The notes beneath the pieces were generated by a model, which worked only from the letters and a program-made list of their open reading frames with translations, was not told the DNA's origin and did not search any database. DNA of 37,415 bases from Bacteriovoracaceae bacterium. GTDB taxonomy: Bacteria; Bdellovibrionota; Bacteriovoracia; Bacteriovoracales; Bacteriovoracaceae. Positions 1 to 8,600 of the stretch are shown in pieces. The stretch covers positions 1 through 37,415 of the forward strand of contig JAIPEG010000025.1 in the NCBI GenBank assembly GCA_021737405.1. Reading direction: 5' to 3'. Every line of letters starts with the position of its first letter. The stretch's first letter is position 1. The position numbers and the translations under genes are program-made.

Positions 1-165
1 GTGGCCACTGTATCGCGTATGTAGCGCAACTTGCCATGGGTGCTGGAGGTTTGTAGTGTCTCGCCCACCAATGACTTTATCTGCTCGTTTAAAAGCAGAT
101 GCTTCAATTCCTGTGAATGATAAAATCAAAATGAGAGAGAAGAATATTCTACTAAGTTTGTCCAT
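1..165 (-). CDS. Trypsin-like (S1 family) serine protease, N-terminal part, cut by window edge
   Basis: The minus strand opens with ATG at 165, preceded by a GAGG ribosome site, and stays open to base 1 (55 codons). Residues 1-24 form a signal peptide (hydrophobic core FFSLILILSF, ending EASA). A short propeptide ending in DK follows, then VIGGRDTTNLQHPWQVAL. The IGG plus PWQVAL pattern is the activation site and first strand of chymotrypsin/trypsin-like S1A proteases. In that family, cleavage before I/V-I/V-G-G frees the N-terminus that completes the active site. The His, Asp and Ser catalytic residues would lie beyond the window and cannot be seen. Likely a secreted or periplasmic zymogen protease. 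The family call is firm from this motif; the substrate is unknown. Confidence 0.85.
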   Translation of the reverse strand, partial: MDKLSRIFFSLILILSFTGIEASAFKRADKVIGGRDTTNLQHPWQVALHTRYSGH

Positions 166-614
166 AAGATCCTCTTTTTAAATAAACAATACTTAATTAA
201 ATGAAATCAGAGATCGTCTGTAAAATTTAACTTTCTTACATTGCGAGGAGTTTGGGATGAGGTTGGGAATGATTGAGGATGGGTTTCTTAAGCAGGAACC
301 GAACCTGGAAAAGATTTAGGAGACAGTTCGAGATAATTTTGACCTCACTCTGTCATCAAAATATAAGTGCCGTTTTCATAGCTCTAAACTACCAAAATTT
401 GGAGCGAGCCGTTAGTAAACCTGTAAAAATTGGTTAAGGCGGTGCCACTTATAACAGGCATAAATTCTTTAGAACTTTATCTTTGCAAAGCAAGCTAACC
501 CACTGAATTTAAATATAACGTAAACAAAACAACCACCGATCTGCAGGGTCAAGAATTATGATAAATATGCCGAAAAGTTAAATGTATTAGTTCAAAAATT
601 TGTTGAGGTTCAAG
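166..614. other. Intergenic region between divergent protease and secreted-protein genes
   Basis: About 450 bases between two divergent genes, so it should hold both promoters, although no convincing -35/-10 pair was singled out. It contains a partial copy of the dispersed repeat (245-292). The rest has stops in all frames and no recognisable gene remnant. Confidence 0.5.
245..292 (+). repeat. Dispersed repeat copy 1 (3' half only)
   Basis: Matches the 3' part of the window's repeat family: a GAGGAGTTTGGGATGAGG-like stretch, then GGGAATGATTGAGGATGGG and the terminal TTTCTTAAG. The upstream half (GGATAAGACAAATGAA to GGTTAATTTTTTTAGG) is missing. The bases after the end (CAG) are shared with copy 3. 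Confidence 0.75.
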
Positions 615-3281
615 ATGATCAAGGCCAACTTATTATTAGGATTATCCCTTTTCTTTTTCATAAGTTCCGTTACTGCCAAAGACTTCCCCTTCATTCGAGG
701 GACGGATTTTTCAAAGCTACCACCAAAGCAGAGAGCAAAACTTCATGAAAGTATGACCAAGGTTTTTCTTGAAATGGAGAAGGACGAAAAATATCAAAAA
801 TTTTATAAGAGTAAATATAGCTCCCTTGATCCCATAAAATTCTTAGACCAAATAAGTAACCTTCTTGTAGATCAGTGTTTTGCAGAGGATGGTGGAAACG
901 CCTGTCTATTTGGTGGATGGCCATCACAAAGAAATGGACGCTGTTCTGTGCCTTGGTCTGCTGGTTCCCAGGCCGTGGCCTCAAGTATGGAATCGAGGGC
1001 CTATGACAGAGAAAGCTATTGTGGGGCAGACAACCTCTTTCGCTGTAATCCCCTTATTTTTGGGCCCGGCATTGATCAAGGCATGGTTGGAGATAGTTTT
1101 CCTAATATAAATGGGAATCGTAACAATCAAGCTCCCTACCACGCAGGAATTTGTGTTGATATTTCTAATGGGTATAGTGGTCTTTCCCAACGATGTCAGG
1201 CTGCTTCTCAAAGGCTTGATGAACTTCGTGTTCAACACAATATGGTGCCTTGGCGTGAGACAGACTTTTTTAATGAAGAAAATGCAGCACAATTTCGTGC
1301 CCTTCAAGGGCTTGTGGCCGATCGTTGTCGCAGTAATCGTGAGCAACTCAATTCAGATAATATGTGCTCAAGCCTAGAAAGCTCTCTTGGGTTGACTGCG
1401 GTTGCCGTGGAGGCAGGAAAAATGGAGGGACTGACTCCGGATCAACTTTTTCCTCAATGTGCGGGTCTTACAACAGACGAACCAACATGTGATAACGAGG
1501 CCGATGACAGCTTTAACAATATGTTGGCCGCAATGAGAATGCTTCAAGGAAATAGAGAGTGTAATTTTCAGGCCGTTCAGGCGATTGATGATGAATCACT
1601 TGGACAAATGATGGAATTTACTCCAGGTGAGTGTCGAAATCCCATTCAAGGTCTTTATAAAAGAGGTGGAATCCCGGAGGGTGGCGCAGCCTTTTCTTTT
1701 TATTTTCATGGAGCCAATGGACCACTTGGGAGAATAAGCGTTCCAGGTATTACAGCGGCAACTCCACCTGCAGACATTGTTCGCCTTATTTCAACTCAAG
1801 ATAATCAAGAAGCTTTTGACCGCCTCTGTAACAATGCTGTATGTCCTCGTACCGAAGAAGGTCATCTTGGTAATCTTTATCAGGCCTTGGACGAAATTAA
1901 AGGGATGGAAAATTGCAGCTTTGGTAGGGTCCGCGCAGTAGATACACCCACAAATGGCATGGACTTTTTTGAGCCAAGTTCTTGTGACCTATCCATTGAA
2001 GGTCAGCTTGCTGGCCAAGGACTCCCCCACACTCCAGATATAAGAGGTCTTCAACAAAGGGTGCCTATCACTATTACTCTTACAAATTCTCAAGGTGAAT
2101 TTTTAGCGGCCATTCCTATCAATGCGGCCTCAGACATGAATAAATCTTCATTTACTTCTCAACTTATAGAGTCTCAACAATTTCAAGAAGCCTGTCGCCA
2201 ATCGGCCTCAGCATACCGCACAGATGACGGAGCGGCCTTACCTGATGTTGGCATCTCAGAGGGAACATTTGTTCCTGAGTTTTGGGGGACAAGGATAGCA
2301 GATTTAAGAAATGTTGCTGATCAGCAAGGCATTGAGGGATTTAGGGTTGAGGTTTCAGACAATGGAGATCTCATTCTTCATGCGGATGATCCAACTCAAA
2401 TTGCGGCCAATGCAACTGACCTAATGGCCGTCATTAACAATGCCCCTGGACCAAGAGATCCTTCTGGGCTAATTGAAGAAAATGGCGGCTATCGAGTGAC
2501 TAATACACCACCAGATGCTCGAGTACAGGCCATTGCTCATCGCTCGGGTCAAATATTAACAACAGAAGAAAGAGGGCATATTACCGCGATTACCGATAGT
2601 CTCGGTCAATCAGACAGTGACCTAACCCGTATTGAAAGGGATGGATCAGGAGTCATTAGATTAACAGCTTCCACGAGATTGAATGAAGACCTTCTCGGAA
2701 GCTCCTATGAGGGCTATCAAGTTGAACAAACTGTACTCTCTGGTGGTAGAGGAACAACTCTTATCACTCTTACACCTGTACCAGAGGTTAGAGAAGTTAG
2801 TCTTGCAGATGTCATAACACCTACTGCCGAAGGGATACGTGTTATGAGAGAGCGTGCAGAAAGGGCGGGTCCGCCAACTATCACATTAGAGGACGTTCAA
2901 TTGGCAGCGCCTGTACCTACTATTGAAGTCTCTCCCTTACCAGAATTAAGAAGTCCTCCAGCGACTTATCATTATAGCCAAGTGATTGATGCTGAGGAGA
3001 GAATTGATCGCTTGGTTGGCGATAGTTTTATTGATGACAATGCCAATAATGCGGCCCTAAACCTTATGTATCAAGTCGCTCAACAAGCAGCTGTTGTTTC
3101 TTCCACTCCAGTAGATGGTGAGAATGCAATTGATATTACAGTGGACTTTCTTGTAAACGGTAACACCACGGGGTTTTCTCCGGCCATTCTCGAAAGAATG
3201 CAAAGCCAGGCAGTAGGTGGGTCAACAATGAGAATGATTAGTCAGGAGAACGGTAGGGTCGTTTATCGCATTTTTCGCTAA
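615..3281 (+). CDS. Large secreted Cys-rich protein of unknown function
   Basis: 888 residues from the ATG at 615. This start has a GAGG six bases upstream and begins directly with a signal peptide (MIKANLLLGLSLFFFISSVTA, cut before KDFPF). An upstream in-frame TTG at 600 lacks both. The N-terminal half (about residues 85-540) has many cysteines, often in CxxxxxxxC-like spacing, typical of a disulphide-bonded exported protein. The C-terminal third is Thr/Ile/Val-rich with few cysteines and may be beta-rich. No catalytic motif or named domain was recognised. It is monocistronic, with convergent genes downstream. Probably periplasmic or released. Confidence 0.8.
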   Translation: MIKANLLLGLSLFFFISSVTAKDFPFIRGTDFSKLPPKQRAKLHESMTKVFLEMEKDEKYQKFYKSKYSSLDPIKFLDQISNLLVDQCFAEDGGNACLFGGWPSQRNGRCSVPWSAGSQAVASSMESRAYDRESYCGADNLFRCNPLIFGPGIDQGMVGDSFPNINGNRNNQAPYHAGICVDISNGYSGLSQRCQAASQRLDELRVQHNMVPWRETDFFNEENAAQFRALQGLVADRCRSNREQLNSDNMCSSLESSLGLTAVAVEAGKMEGLTPDQLFPQCAGLTTDEPTCDNEADDSFNNMLAAMRMLQGNRECNFQAVQAIDDESLGQMMEFTPGECRNPIQGLYKRGGIPEGGAAFSFYFHGANGPLGRISVPGITAATPPADIVRLISTQDNQEAFDRLCNNAVCPRTEEGHLGNLYQALDEIKGMENCSFGRVRAVDTPTNGMDFFEPSSCDLSIEGQLAGQGLPHTPDIRGLQQRVPITITLTNSQGEFLAAIPINAASDMNKSSFTSQLIESQQFQEACRQSASAYRTDDGAALPDVGISEGTFVPEFWGTRIADLRNVADQQGIEGFRVEVSDNGDLILHADDPTQIAANATDLMAVINNAPGPRDPSGLIEENGGYRVTNTPPDARVQAIAHRSGQILTTEERGHITAITDSLGQSDSDLTRIERDGSGVIRLTASTRLNEDLLGSSYEGYQVEQTVLSGGRGTTLITLTPVPEVREVSLADVITPTAEGIRVMRERAERAGPPTITLEDVQLAAPVPTIEVSPLPELRSPPATYHYSQVIDAEERIDRLVGDSFIDDNANNAALNLMYQVAQQAAVVSSTPVDGENAIDITVDFLVNGNTTGFSPAILERMQSQAVGGSTMRMISQENGRVVYRIFR

Positions 3282-3323
3282 TTTCCGTTACACCTAAACC
3301 ATGGAAACTGATTACATGCTTGT

Positions 3324-3346
3324 CAGCGCCGTTTTTTTTGGCGCTG
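3324..3346. terminator. Stem-loop between convergent genes
   Basis: CAGCGCC pairs with GGCGCTG (7 bp) around a loop that is almost all T. It lies 43 bases after the stop of the plus-strand secreted protein and before the end of the minus-strand metzincin. There is no T-run after the stem on either strand, so a terminator role is only plausible. Confidence 0.35.
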
Positions 3347-3402
3347 TCATTGCTGAACACATTGCCACCCAACTTAAGAAGAAAGTTAACTTGAAAAGAT
3401 GG

Positions 3403-4179
3403 CTATAAGGCCTGTCGCTCTAGCCATCTCTCATAGGCAAAAGAAGCTGCTTTAGCATTTTTATTTATCATATCTATATCAGATAGAATTTCAGGTATAG
3501 TGACAAAACTTCCATTCGTCTCGAAGATTGAGTGGCTATTATCTGACCAAATGTTTACTCTCTCAAGGTTCTCTCCATTTCCATTGCCTACCATTAAACT
3601 TGCAGCACCATCATCTAATCTCACATAATAATGCTCTAAGCCTAAAAAGTGACCGGCCTCATGAACTAAAGTAAGAGTCTCTAAACCAAGCTTATCAATA
3701 ATCAGATATGATGGATCAGAATTTATATAAGAGAGAAAACTTCCGTTATGAAGTGGATCGCAGGCTATTCCGTAATTTTCATCAGATCTAAAATATTCAT
3801 TATTAAAGGCCGTCATCAGAATAACAACATCAGCACGATACTTATGTCTAAATTCATTTAATCTTGCGAACTTAGTATTAGCTTTAATCATCAAATGTTC
3901 ATCACCAACGAATCCTAAACAGAAGTCCGAAGGAGATGATGCACGACTAAGTCTTACATGTTCATGGCCGACGACATCAAAGGAAATATCTGCGCCTTGA
4001 ACTTTGAGTGATGTGTTTAATTTATTTATTTCTCGCATTGTAACGCTCATGCCATCATGAGGTTGATCATAAGATTTAAGGAAAGTATCTGAATAGACAA
4101 TAACAGTCCTGGCAACATTAGCATAAGTTGCTACAGTTAAACTTGTAAATAACATCAGCCCCAGCATTACTTTAATCAT
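3403..4179 (-). CDS. Secreted zinc metalloprotease, metzincin type
   Basis: 258 residues from the ATG at 4179, chosen because GGAG sits seven bases upstream and the signal peptide (MIKVMLGLMLFTSLTVATYA) starts there. An in-frame ATG 15 bases further upstream has no such site. The motif HEAGHFLGLEH (His173, Glu174, His177, His183) is the extended HExxHxxGxxH zinc site of metzincins. SLM at residues 194-196 can serve as the Met-turn. The N-terminal half resembles the pro/catalytic beta region but gives no closer family. Expected to cleave proteins outside the cytoplasm. It is on the same strand as, and downstream of, the ubiquitin-fusion gene, but a strong terminator lies between them, so they are probably separate transcripts. 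Confidence 0.8.
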   Translation of the reverse strand: MIKVMLGLMLFTSLTVATYANVARTVIVYSDTFLKSYDQPHDGMSVTMREINKLNTSLKVQGADISFDVVGHEHVRLSRASSPSDFCLGFVGDEHLMIKANTKFARLNEFRHKYRADVVILMTAFNNEYFRSDENYGIACDPLHNGSFLSYINSDPSYLIIDKLGLETLTLVHEAGHFLGLEHYYVRLDDGAASLMVGNGNGENLERVNIWSDNSHSIFETNGSFVTIPEILSDIDMINKNAKAASFAYERWLERQAL

Positions 4180-4400
4180 AAGATCACTCCACATATTTTA
4201 TAATCAATGCATGTCGTGGCAACAGCATAGATAAATTAACATGTATTTAAGAAAAACTTTTAAGAATAGAAAATAGTTCATCCCCACTTAACAAAGTGTC
4301 TAAAAACTTAACAAAATACCTTCTACTGACCTCCTCCCCAAAAATACGCCCCCATATATTGGTATAATATTACCATTAAGTATTTTATGAGTATTTAGGA

Positions 4401-4431
4401 ATAAAAAAGCCTAGATGGGTTAAATCTAGGC
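4401..4431 (-). terminator. Rho-independent terminator of the ubiquitin-fusion gene
   Basis: On the minus strand, GCCTAGAT pairs with ATCTAGGC (8 bp, 7-base loop) and is followed by TTTTTTATT. It lies about 80 bases after the ubiquitin-fusion stop codon. Confidence 0.85.
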
Positions 4432-4472
4432 CTGATTATAATAAACTTCCGAAGAAGATTAGAATTAAATGG
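4417..4472 (-). repeat. Terminator-like module A flanking the ubiquitin gene
   Basis: This 56-base stretch aligns with 5269-5322 at roughly three quarters identity, with small gaps. Shared blocks include GGGTTAA, CCGAAGA and ATTAAAATGG-like ends. The two copies lie on either side of the ubiquitin-fusion gene, each overlapping a minus-strand terminator hairpin. Confidence 0.55.
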
Positions 4473-4510
4473 TGTGGGCGAATAGACGATTTTGGAACTG
4501 CTTGCCTCGC

Positions 4511-5083
4511 TTACTGTAAGTAAAGTTTACTGCGCGCGGCTGCTCTCATTATTTCGTTTCTTTCTTGTTGAGAGATTAGCCTTTCTTGAAGAACCTCTTT
4601 TGAAACCTTTGATACACAACTTACAAACTGCCCATGGTTTTTAAAATCATTTTCATCTCTGTCACATGACATTATTACAACTTGTAAACCACTGCATCCT
4701 TCTTGATCAATATAAACATCTTGTGGGGTCTCTGAACAAAGATCATCATTGTCTAAAACACCATCGTTGTCAGAGTCAACATCTCCTCTGGTTCTAAGGA
4801 CGAGATGAAGGGTTGATTCTTTTTGAATATTATAATCACTCAGGGTTCTGCCATCTTCGAGAACTTCTCCGGCAAAAACTAAGTTTTGCTGATCAGGTGG
4901 GATTCCCTCTTTATCTTGGACTTTTGTTTTAACATTCTCGATTGTATCTGATGCCTCAACTTCCAATGTTATCGTTTTTCCTGTTAATGTTTTTACAAAA
5001 ATTTGCATAGCAAAGGCTCTAGTTGGTAGAACTAAAAATAAAAGCAGCATTGTGAAAGTCAAATAACCTTTAAAGCTTTTCAT
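4511..5083 (-). CDS. Secreted ubiquitin fused to a TSP3-like segment and a C-terminal domain
   Basis: 190 residues from the ATG at 5083, with AGGGG six or seven bases upstream. Residues 1-25 are a signal peptide ending in AFA, so cleavage leaves ubiquitin Met1 as the new N-terminus. Residues 26-101 are ubiquitin: 67 of 76 positions match human ubiquitin as I recall it. Changes are P19A, A28T, I30V, R42N, I44V, K48E, Q49V, L73T and G76D. Lys6, 11, 27, 29, 33 and 63 and the Leu8/Val70/His68 surface remain. Residues 103-132 ([18 protein letters not shown]) match thrombospondin type 3 calcium-binding repeats. The last 60 residues contain [15 protein letters not shown], a helical segment seen in other TSP3-bearing bacterial proteins; its function is unknown. 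Without Gly76 and with an extension, ordinary conjugation seems impossible unless it is processed. The gene probably came from a eukaryote by transfer. A role as an exported mimic, inhibitor or decoy is inference. Confidence 0.95.
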   Translation of the reverse strand: MKSFKGYLTFTMLLLFLVLPTRAFAMQIFVKTLTGKTITLEVEASDTIENVKTKVQDKEGIPPDQQNLVFAGEVLEDGRTLSDYNIQKESTLHLVLRTRGDVDSDNDGVLDNDDLCSETPQDVYIDQEGCSGLQVVIMSCDRDENDFKNHGQFVSCVSKVSKEVLQERLISQQERNEIMRAAARSKLYLQ

Positions 5084-5249
5084 GCAATCCCCTTGGAGCA
5101 GTTTCAAAATGATATTTAATACTTTAATTTTAGCAAGCTTCGTGCCATAAAGAGCGATTCTAAGTGGCTAGAATTGATAGTAGTTGTGGCTAAAAACTTG
5201 AATTTTTTCATTTTTTAGTCAGTATGAAATTAGAGATGAAAATACTCTA

Positions 5250-5273
5250 AAAACAAAGAAACCCGTAAGGGTT
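5250..5273 (-). terminator. Probable terminator reading leftward from the giant lipoprotein gene
   Basis: On the minus strand, AACCC-TTAC-GGGTT is followed by TCTTTGTTTTT. No minus-strand gene lies between here and the end of the giant lipoprotein gene at 5647, so it may end that transcript after it crosses the remnant gene antisense. Confidence 0.55.
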
Positions 5274-5322
5274 AATCTCGAGCCTAAATATGAATCACTC
5301 CGAAGAGATTAAAATTAAAATG
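5269..5322 (-). repeat. Terminator-like module B flanking the ubiquitin gene
   Basis: Counterpart of 4417-4472. It overlaps the terminator at 5250-5273 and abuts dispersed repeat copy 2. Confidence 0.55.
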
Positions 5323-5394
5323 GGGAAAGTTTTGGTTAATTTTTTTTAGGCATTTGGGTTGAGTTTAGGAATGATTGAGGATGGGTATTTTAAG
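5321..5394 (+). repeat. Dispersed repeat copy 2 (lacks the 5' end)
   Basis: Runs from TGGGGAAAGTTTTGG through a T-run, AGG, and GGAATGATTGAGGATGGG to the terminal TATTTTAAG. The remnant barrel gene's homology begins right at this terminal AAG, so the repeat replaced the 5' three quarters of that gene. Confidence 0.85.
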
Positions 5395-5646
5395 GTCTTC
5401 ATCACGGCTGAAAGAGAAATTCTCTTGCGTTTTTCAGTCTCCCCTATCTTGAGCTCTCAAAGGCTAAACTATACCACTGGAGAGGAGCTCAACGAGGCCT
5501 TCTCTGGATATAAATATTTAATTTATATTAAGACTTCGATTAACGAGAAGTGCTACTTCCATGTTCTTTATAAGCAGCACTCAATGACAGGTCCTAGTGA
5601 CTTTAGTGTTAGTAGAGTCGGGATGGGTTTTGGCCATAAACTCTAA
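5392..5646 (+). pseudogene. 3' remnant of an outer-membrane barrel gene (paralogue of 13201-14202)
   Basis: About 84 codons equivalent to the last 84 residues of the intact gene at 13201. Shared blocks include YYFHVLYKQHSMTGP (with one change, YY to CY) and LLRF. Homology starts exactly at the end of repeat copy 2, and the first 250 or so residues, including the signal peptide, are gone. An ATG inside the repeat (5371) opens the same frame and would give a short chimeric peptide, but with no export signal it is unlikely to work. DNA divergence from the intact copy is large, so this is an old paralogue, not a recent duplication. It converges on the giant lipoprotein gene, ending one base before that gene's last base. 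Confidence 0.85.
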
Positions 5647-8600
5647 TTAATCTTTTTTAAGAATCGCTTTTTCAATTAATCTAAGGCGCTCTTCAAGAAT
5701 TTCTACTTTTTCTTTAAGAGCGGTATTTTCTTCTTTCAATGATGCGATCTCGCGAGAGTTTTCTTCTACTTTCGCTTCAATACCTTTAAATCTCTCAAGC
5801 ATCGCCACATTCTCATTCACTTGATCACCAAAGAGCAGATCAAGTTCCTTAATCGAATTAAGCATGGTCCAAAAAATAGCATCACTTTGAAGTTGAAGAT
5901 AACCACTGTCCATCATAGTAACGGCCTCTGGCACGACCTTCTCCACTTCTTGAGCGACAAAGCCCACTTGCTCTTCAGTGTCTTTTATTCCGAGAGGGTT
6001 ATCTTCATTGTAATGAAAGAAGACAGGGTCAAGTCCCCTTAGAGAGGCAAGACCACGATCAAATTTTCTTGTGACAGTTTTTAAGCGTGCATCGGAGAAA
6101 ACTGCCCAAGCCGTCCCACCAGTTTTGGAAGCATTACCGTTTACACTTAATTTTTGATCAGGAACCGTCGTTCCAATCCCGACATTACCAGTTGACAATA
6201 TTTTCATCAATGCCTTGTCATAAGTTGTATCACTCATGTAGTTTCCGTTACCGCTAATAAAAGTAAAACCATCATTAGCATCATTATCTTTTACTGCGAA
6301 GACGAGTTGACCATTGTCACCACCTTCAATAAAACTACCAAAATCAGAACCTGTCATTAAACTTGAAATGTCGGTATTAATAGAAGATGAAAATCCATCG
6401 GCGTGAAATGAGGCTCCAGTTGCGCCTCCAGCTGTAATTTGCAGCTTTCTTCTTGGTACATTCGTGCCAATACCTACATTTCCAGAAGAATCAATTCGCA
6501 TTCTTTCAGTGCTATTAGAGGATAAGATTACAGGGGACGCTGCATAGGTTCCAAGGGTGTAGCCATTTGCCGCATTTGAGATACTATATGCATACCCACC
6601 ACCATAGGCTTGGTGAACTAGGTAAGAAGACCCACCTGTTGCATTTAATTCTGCCATCGAGCCACCAGAAGTGTCTGGATTATCAACCTTTATTGTAGTT
6701 TTACCACCAACGACAGTTTTCTTTACATCTAATTCCACAGAGGGATTGGAAGTCCCAATACCAACATTGCCCCCATCGTCGATCACAAGCCGATGCAAAT
6801 CGACAGCAGCATCATTTTGATCAGTGTATTGATAGATATAGAACCTATTTTTGATAGAAGCAGAGGTGTGAGAATCACCAATACTACCAACTGACCATTT
6901 CTTTGTGCCAGCAGCACGAGTTTGAAATTCTGAGTAAATCGCTGTGTTGCCCCCTGTATCATCATGTTCAGCAATTATCTGATTACCAGCACCAACGGTA
7001 GAGGCATGAATTATCCCTTCGGGAGCTGTTGTGCCAATCCCGACATTGCCTTCACTTGTTATGCGAACTTTTTCAGTAGATGCACCATCCAATGCTGTGT
7101 TAAATGTCATGGCAGAATCTCTTCCGGGCGCAAGGTTCGGGTTCTCTTCCCAAAAGCTACTAATAAGACCCGTCTCAGAGTATGAGGAAGCTCCACGTTG
7201 CAAGGTAAAGCTGATACTAGTTCCAAATCCTGCATCTGGTGAGCCAGAGCTTGTTCTCTTTAGATCTAAAATACCGTAAACAGCATTACCACTTCTATCT
7301 TTTTCGAAAGTAACCACTTCTCCAGTATCACCACTTGTATCAACAACGTGAAGGTGTGAAGCTGGAGTAGACGTACCAATACCAAGGAGACCATCACTTG
7401 TGAGGCTCATTGGGTTAGTCGCAACATTATCTTTAAGAACTCCAAAGCTTAATGAGGCGTCCTTATCAGCGTCGGTGGAAGCTGATGTCCAGGCGGTGTC
7501 CTGAGTCCAAGAAAATGCTTGGAATTCTGTGCCCCCAAGCTTCGCGGCTAAATCAACACCATTTTGGTTTGCGGTATTATCGTAGTTTTCAAGAATAAGC
7601 CCTCGCGAGGTACCTGTTGAACCATTAGAGGACCAAACCGTACCAGCTGTTGCTTTTATAGTGCCAGTCACTTCTAAAGACTCACTAGGACTTGGGGTAT
7701 TTATTCCCACCCTTTCGCTAGCATCAATTGTGATTGCTGTTGCATCAGCAGAAGAGCTAATTCCTGTAACGCTTGCACCACTTGGGCTTAATAGGTCGTG
7801 CTCTGTTCCTGCATCGTCCAGGAAATAGAGTTTGGAGTCCGAAGACTTTACAAAGAGCTTACCGTAAGTACTTGTTGGAGTGGGAGCTGCCCCCTCTTTT
7901 AAAGCAAGGTTTCCTTGTATGGTTAACTTTTCATTTGGTGAAGTTGTATTACCTATCCCCACATTTCCGTCTTGATTAATGATCATGGAGAGGTTGGGAA
8001 CATTATTAATACCGGGAGTATTTTCCGTCACATAAAATTCAAGCGCGGTGCCACCGTGTGTATCATCGAAATAACTCTCTGTTGCAGCAGGAAAGATACC
8101 GGCGACAAACTTTTCGCTCTCTGTTGTTAAGTTATTATCCCCTGCCATAAACTTAATACCCATACCATAACGTTGAGAACCAGAGGTCTGATTACCATCC
8201 AAGAGGAGCTCAAGACCGTACATTCCCTGAGAGAGGGTGCCATCACCATTATTGGCAGCTGTAAAATTTGGTTTTGCGTTTGTTTCTCTTACATGGAGGA
8301 TAGAGCGAGGATTTGTGATCCCAATACCAACGTGACCCGTTTGTTCAATACGCATTTTTTCAGAAAGAGTAGTTCCATCATAAGTACCAAACGCCAAGTC
8401 TGCATCAATAGCAGATGTGGTGGACTTCTCAGTTCGAATAAAACCAACGCGAGTACCACCTGAAGAAAAAGAAAGTGCCGCTCTATGACCAGTCGAATTT
8501 CCAGTGTGGTTTATATTCATTTCTGCTGAGCCGTTTCCTGAGGTCAATTCTAAATAACGGCTACCAGTCCCGGTCTCACCTCCAGAAGGAGTTGAAGTAC

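Larger units (their letters stand above)
4180..4510. other. Intergenic region between metzincin and ubiquitin-fusion genes
   Basis: About 330 bases, AT-rich. It holds the minus-strand terminator of the ubiquitin-fusion gene (4401-4431) and the first of two related terminator-like modules (4417-4472). CTTAACAAA occurs twice about 25 bases apart near 4287-4315. The metzincin promoter must lie here but was not resolved. Confidence 0.5.

Noticed and set aside
5359..5646. 95-codon gene starting inside the repeat
   Set aside because: Its first 12 codons are repeat sequence and the rest is the C-terminal barrel of a paralogue with no signal peptide; listed as a pseudogene.
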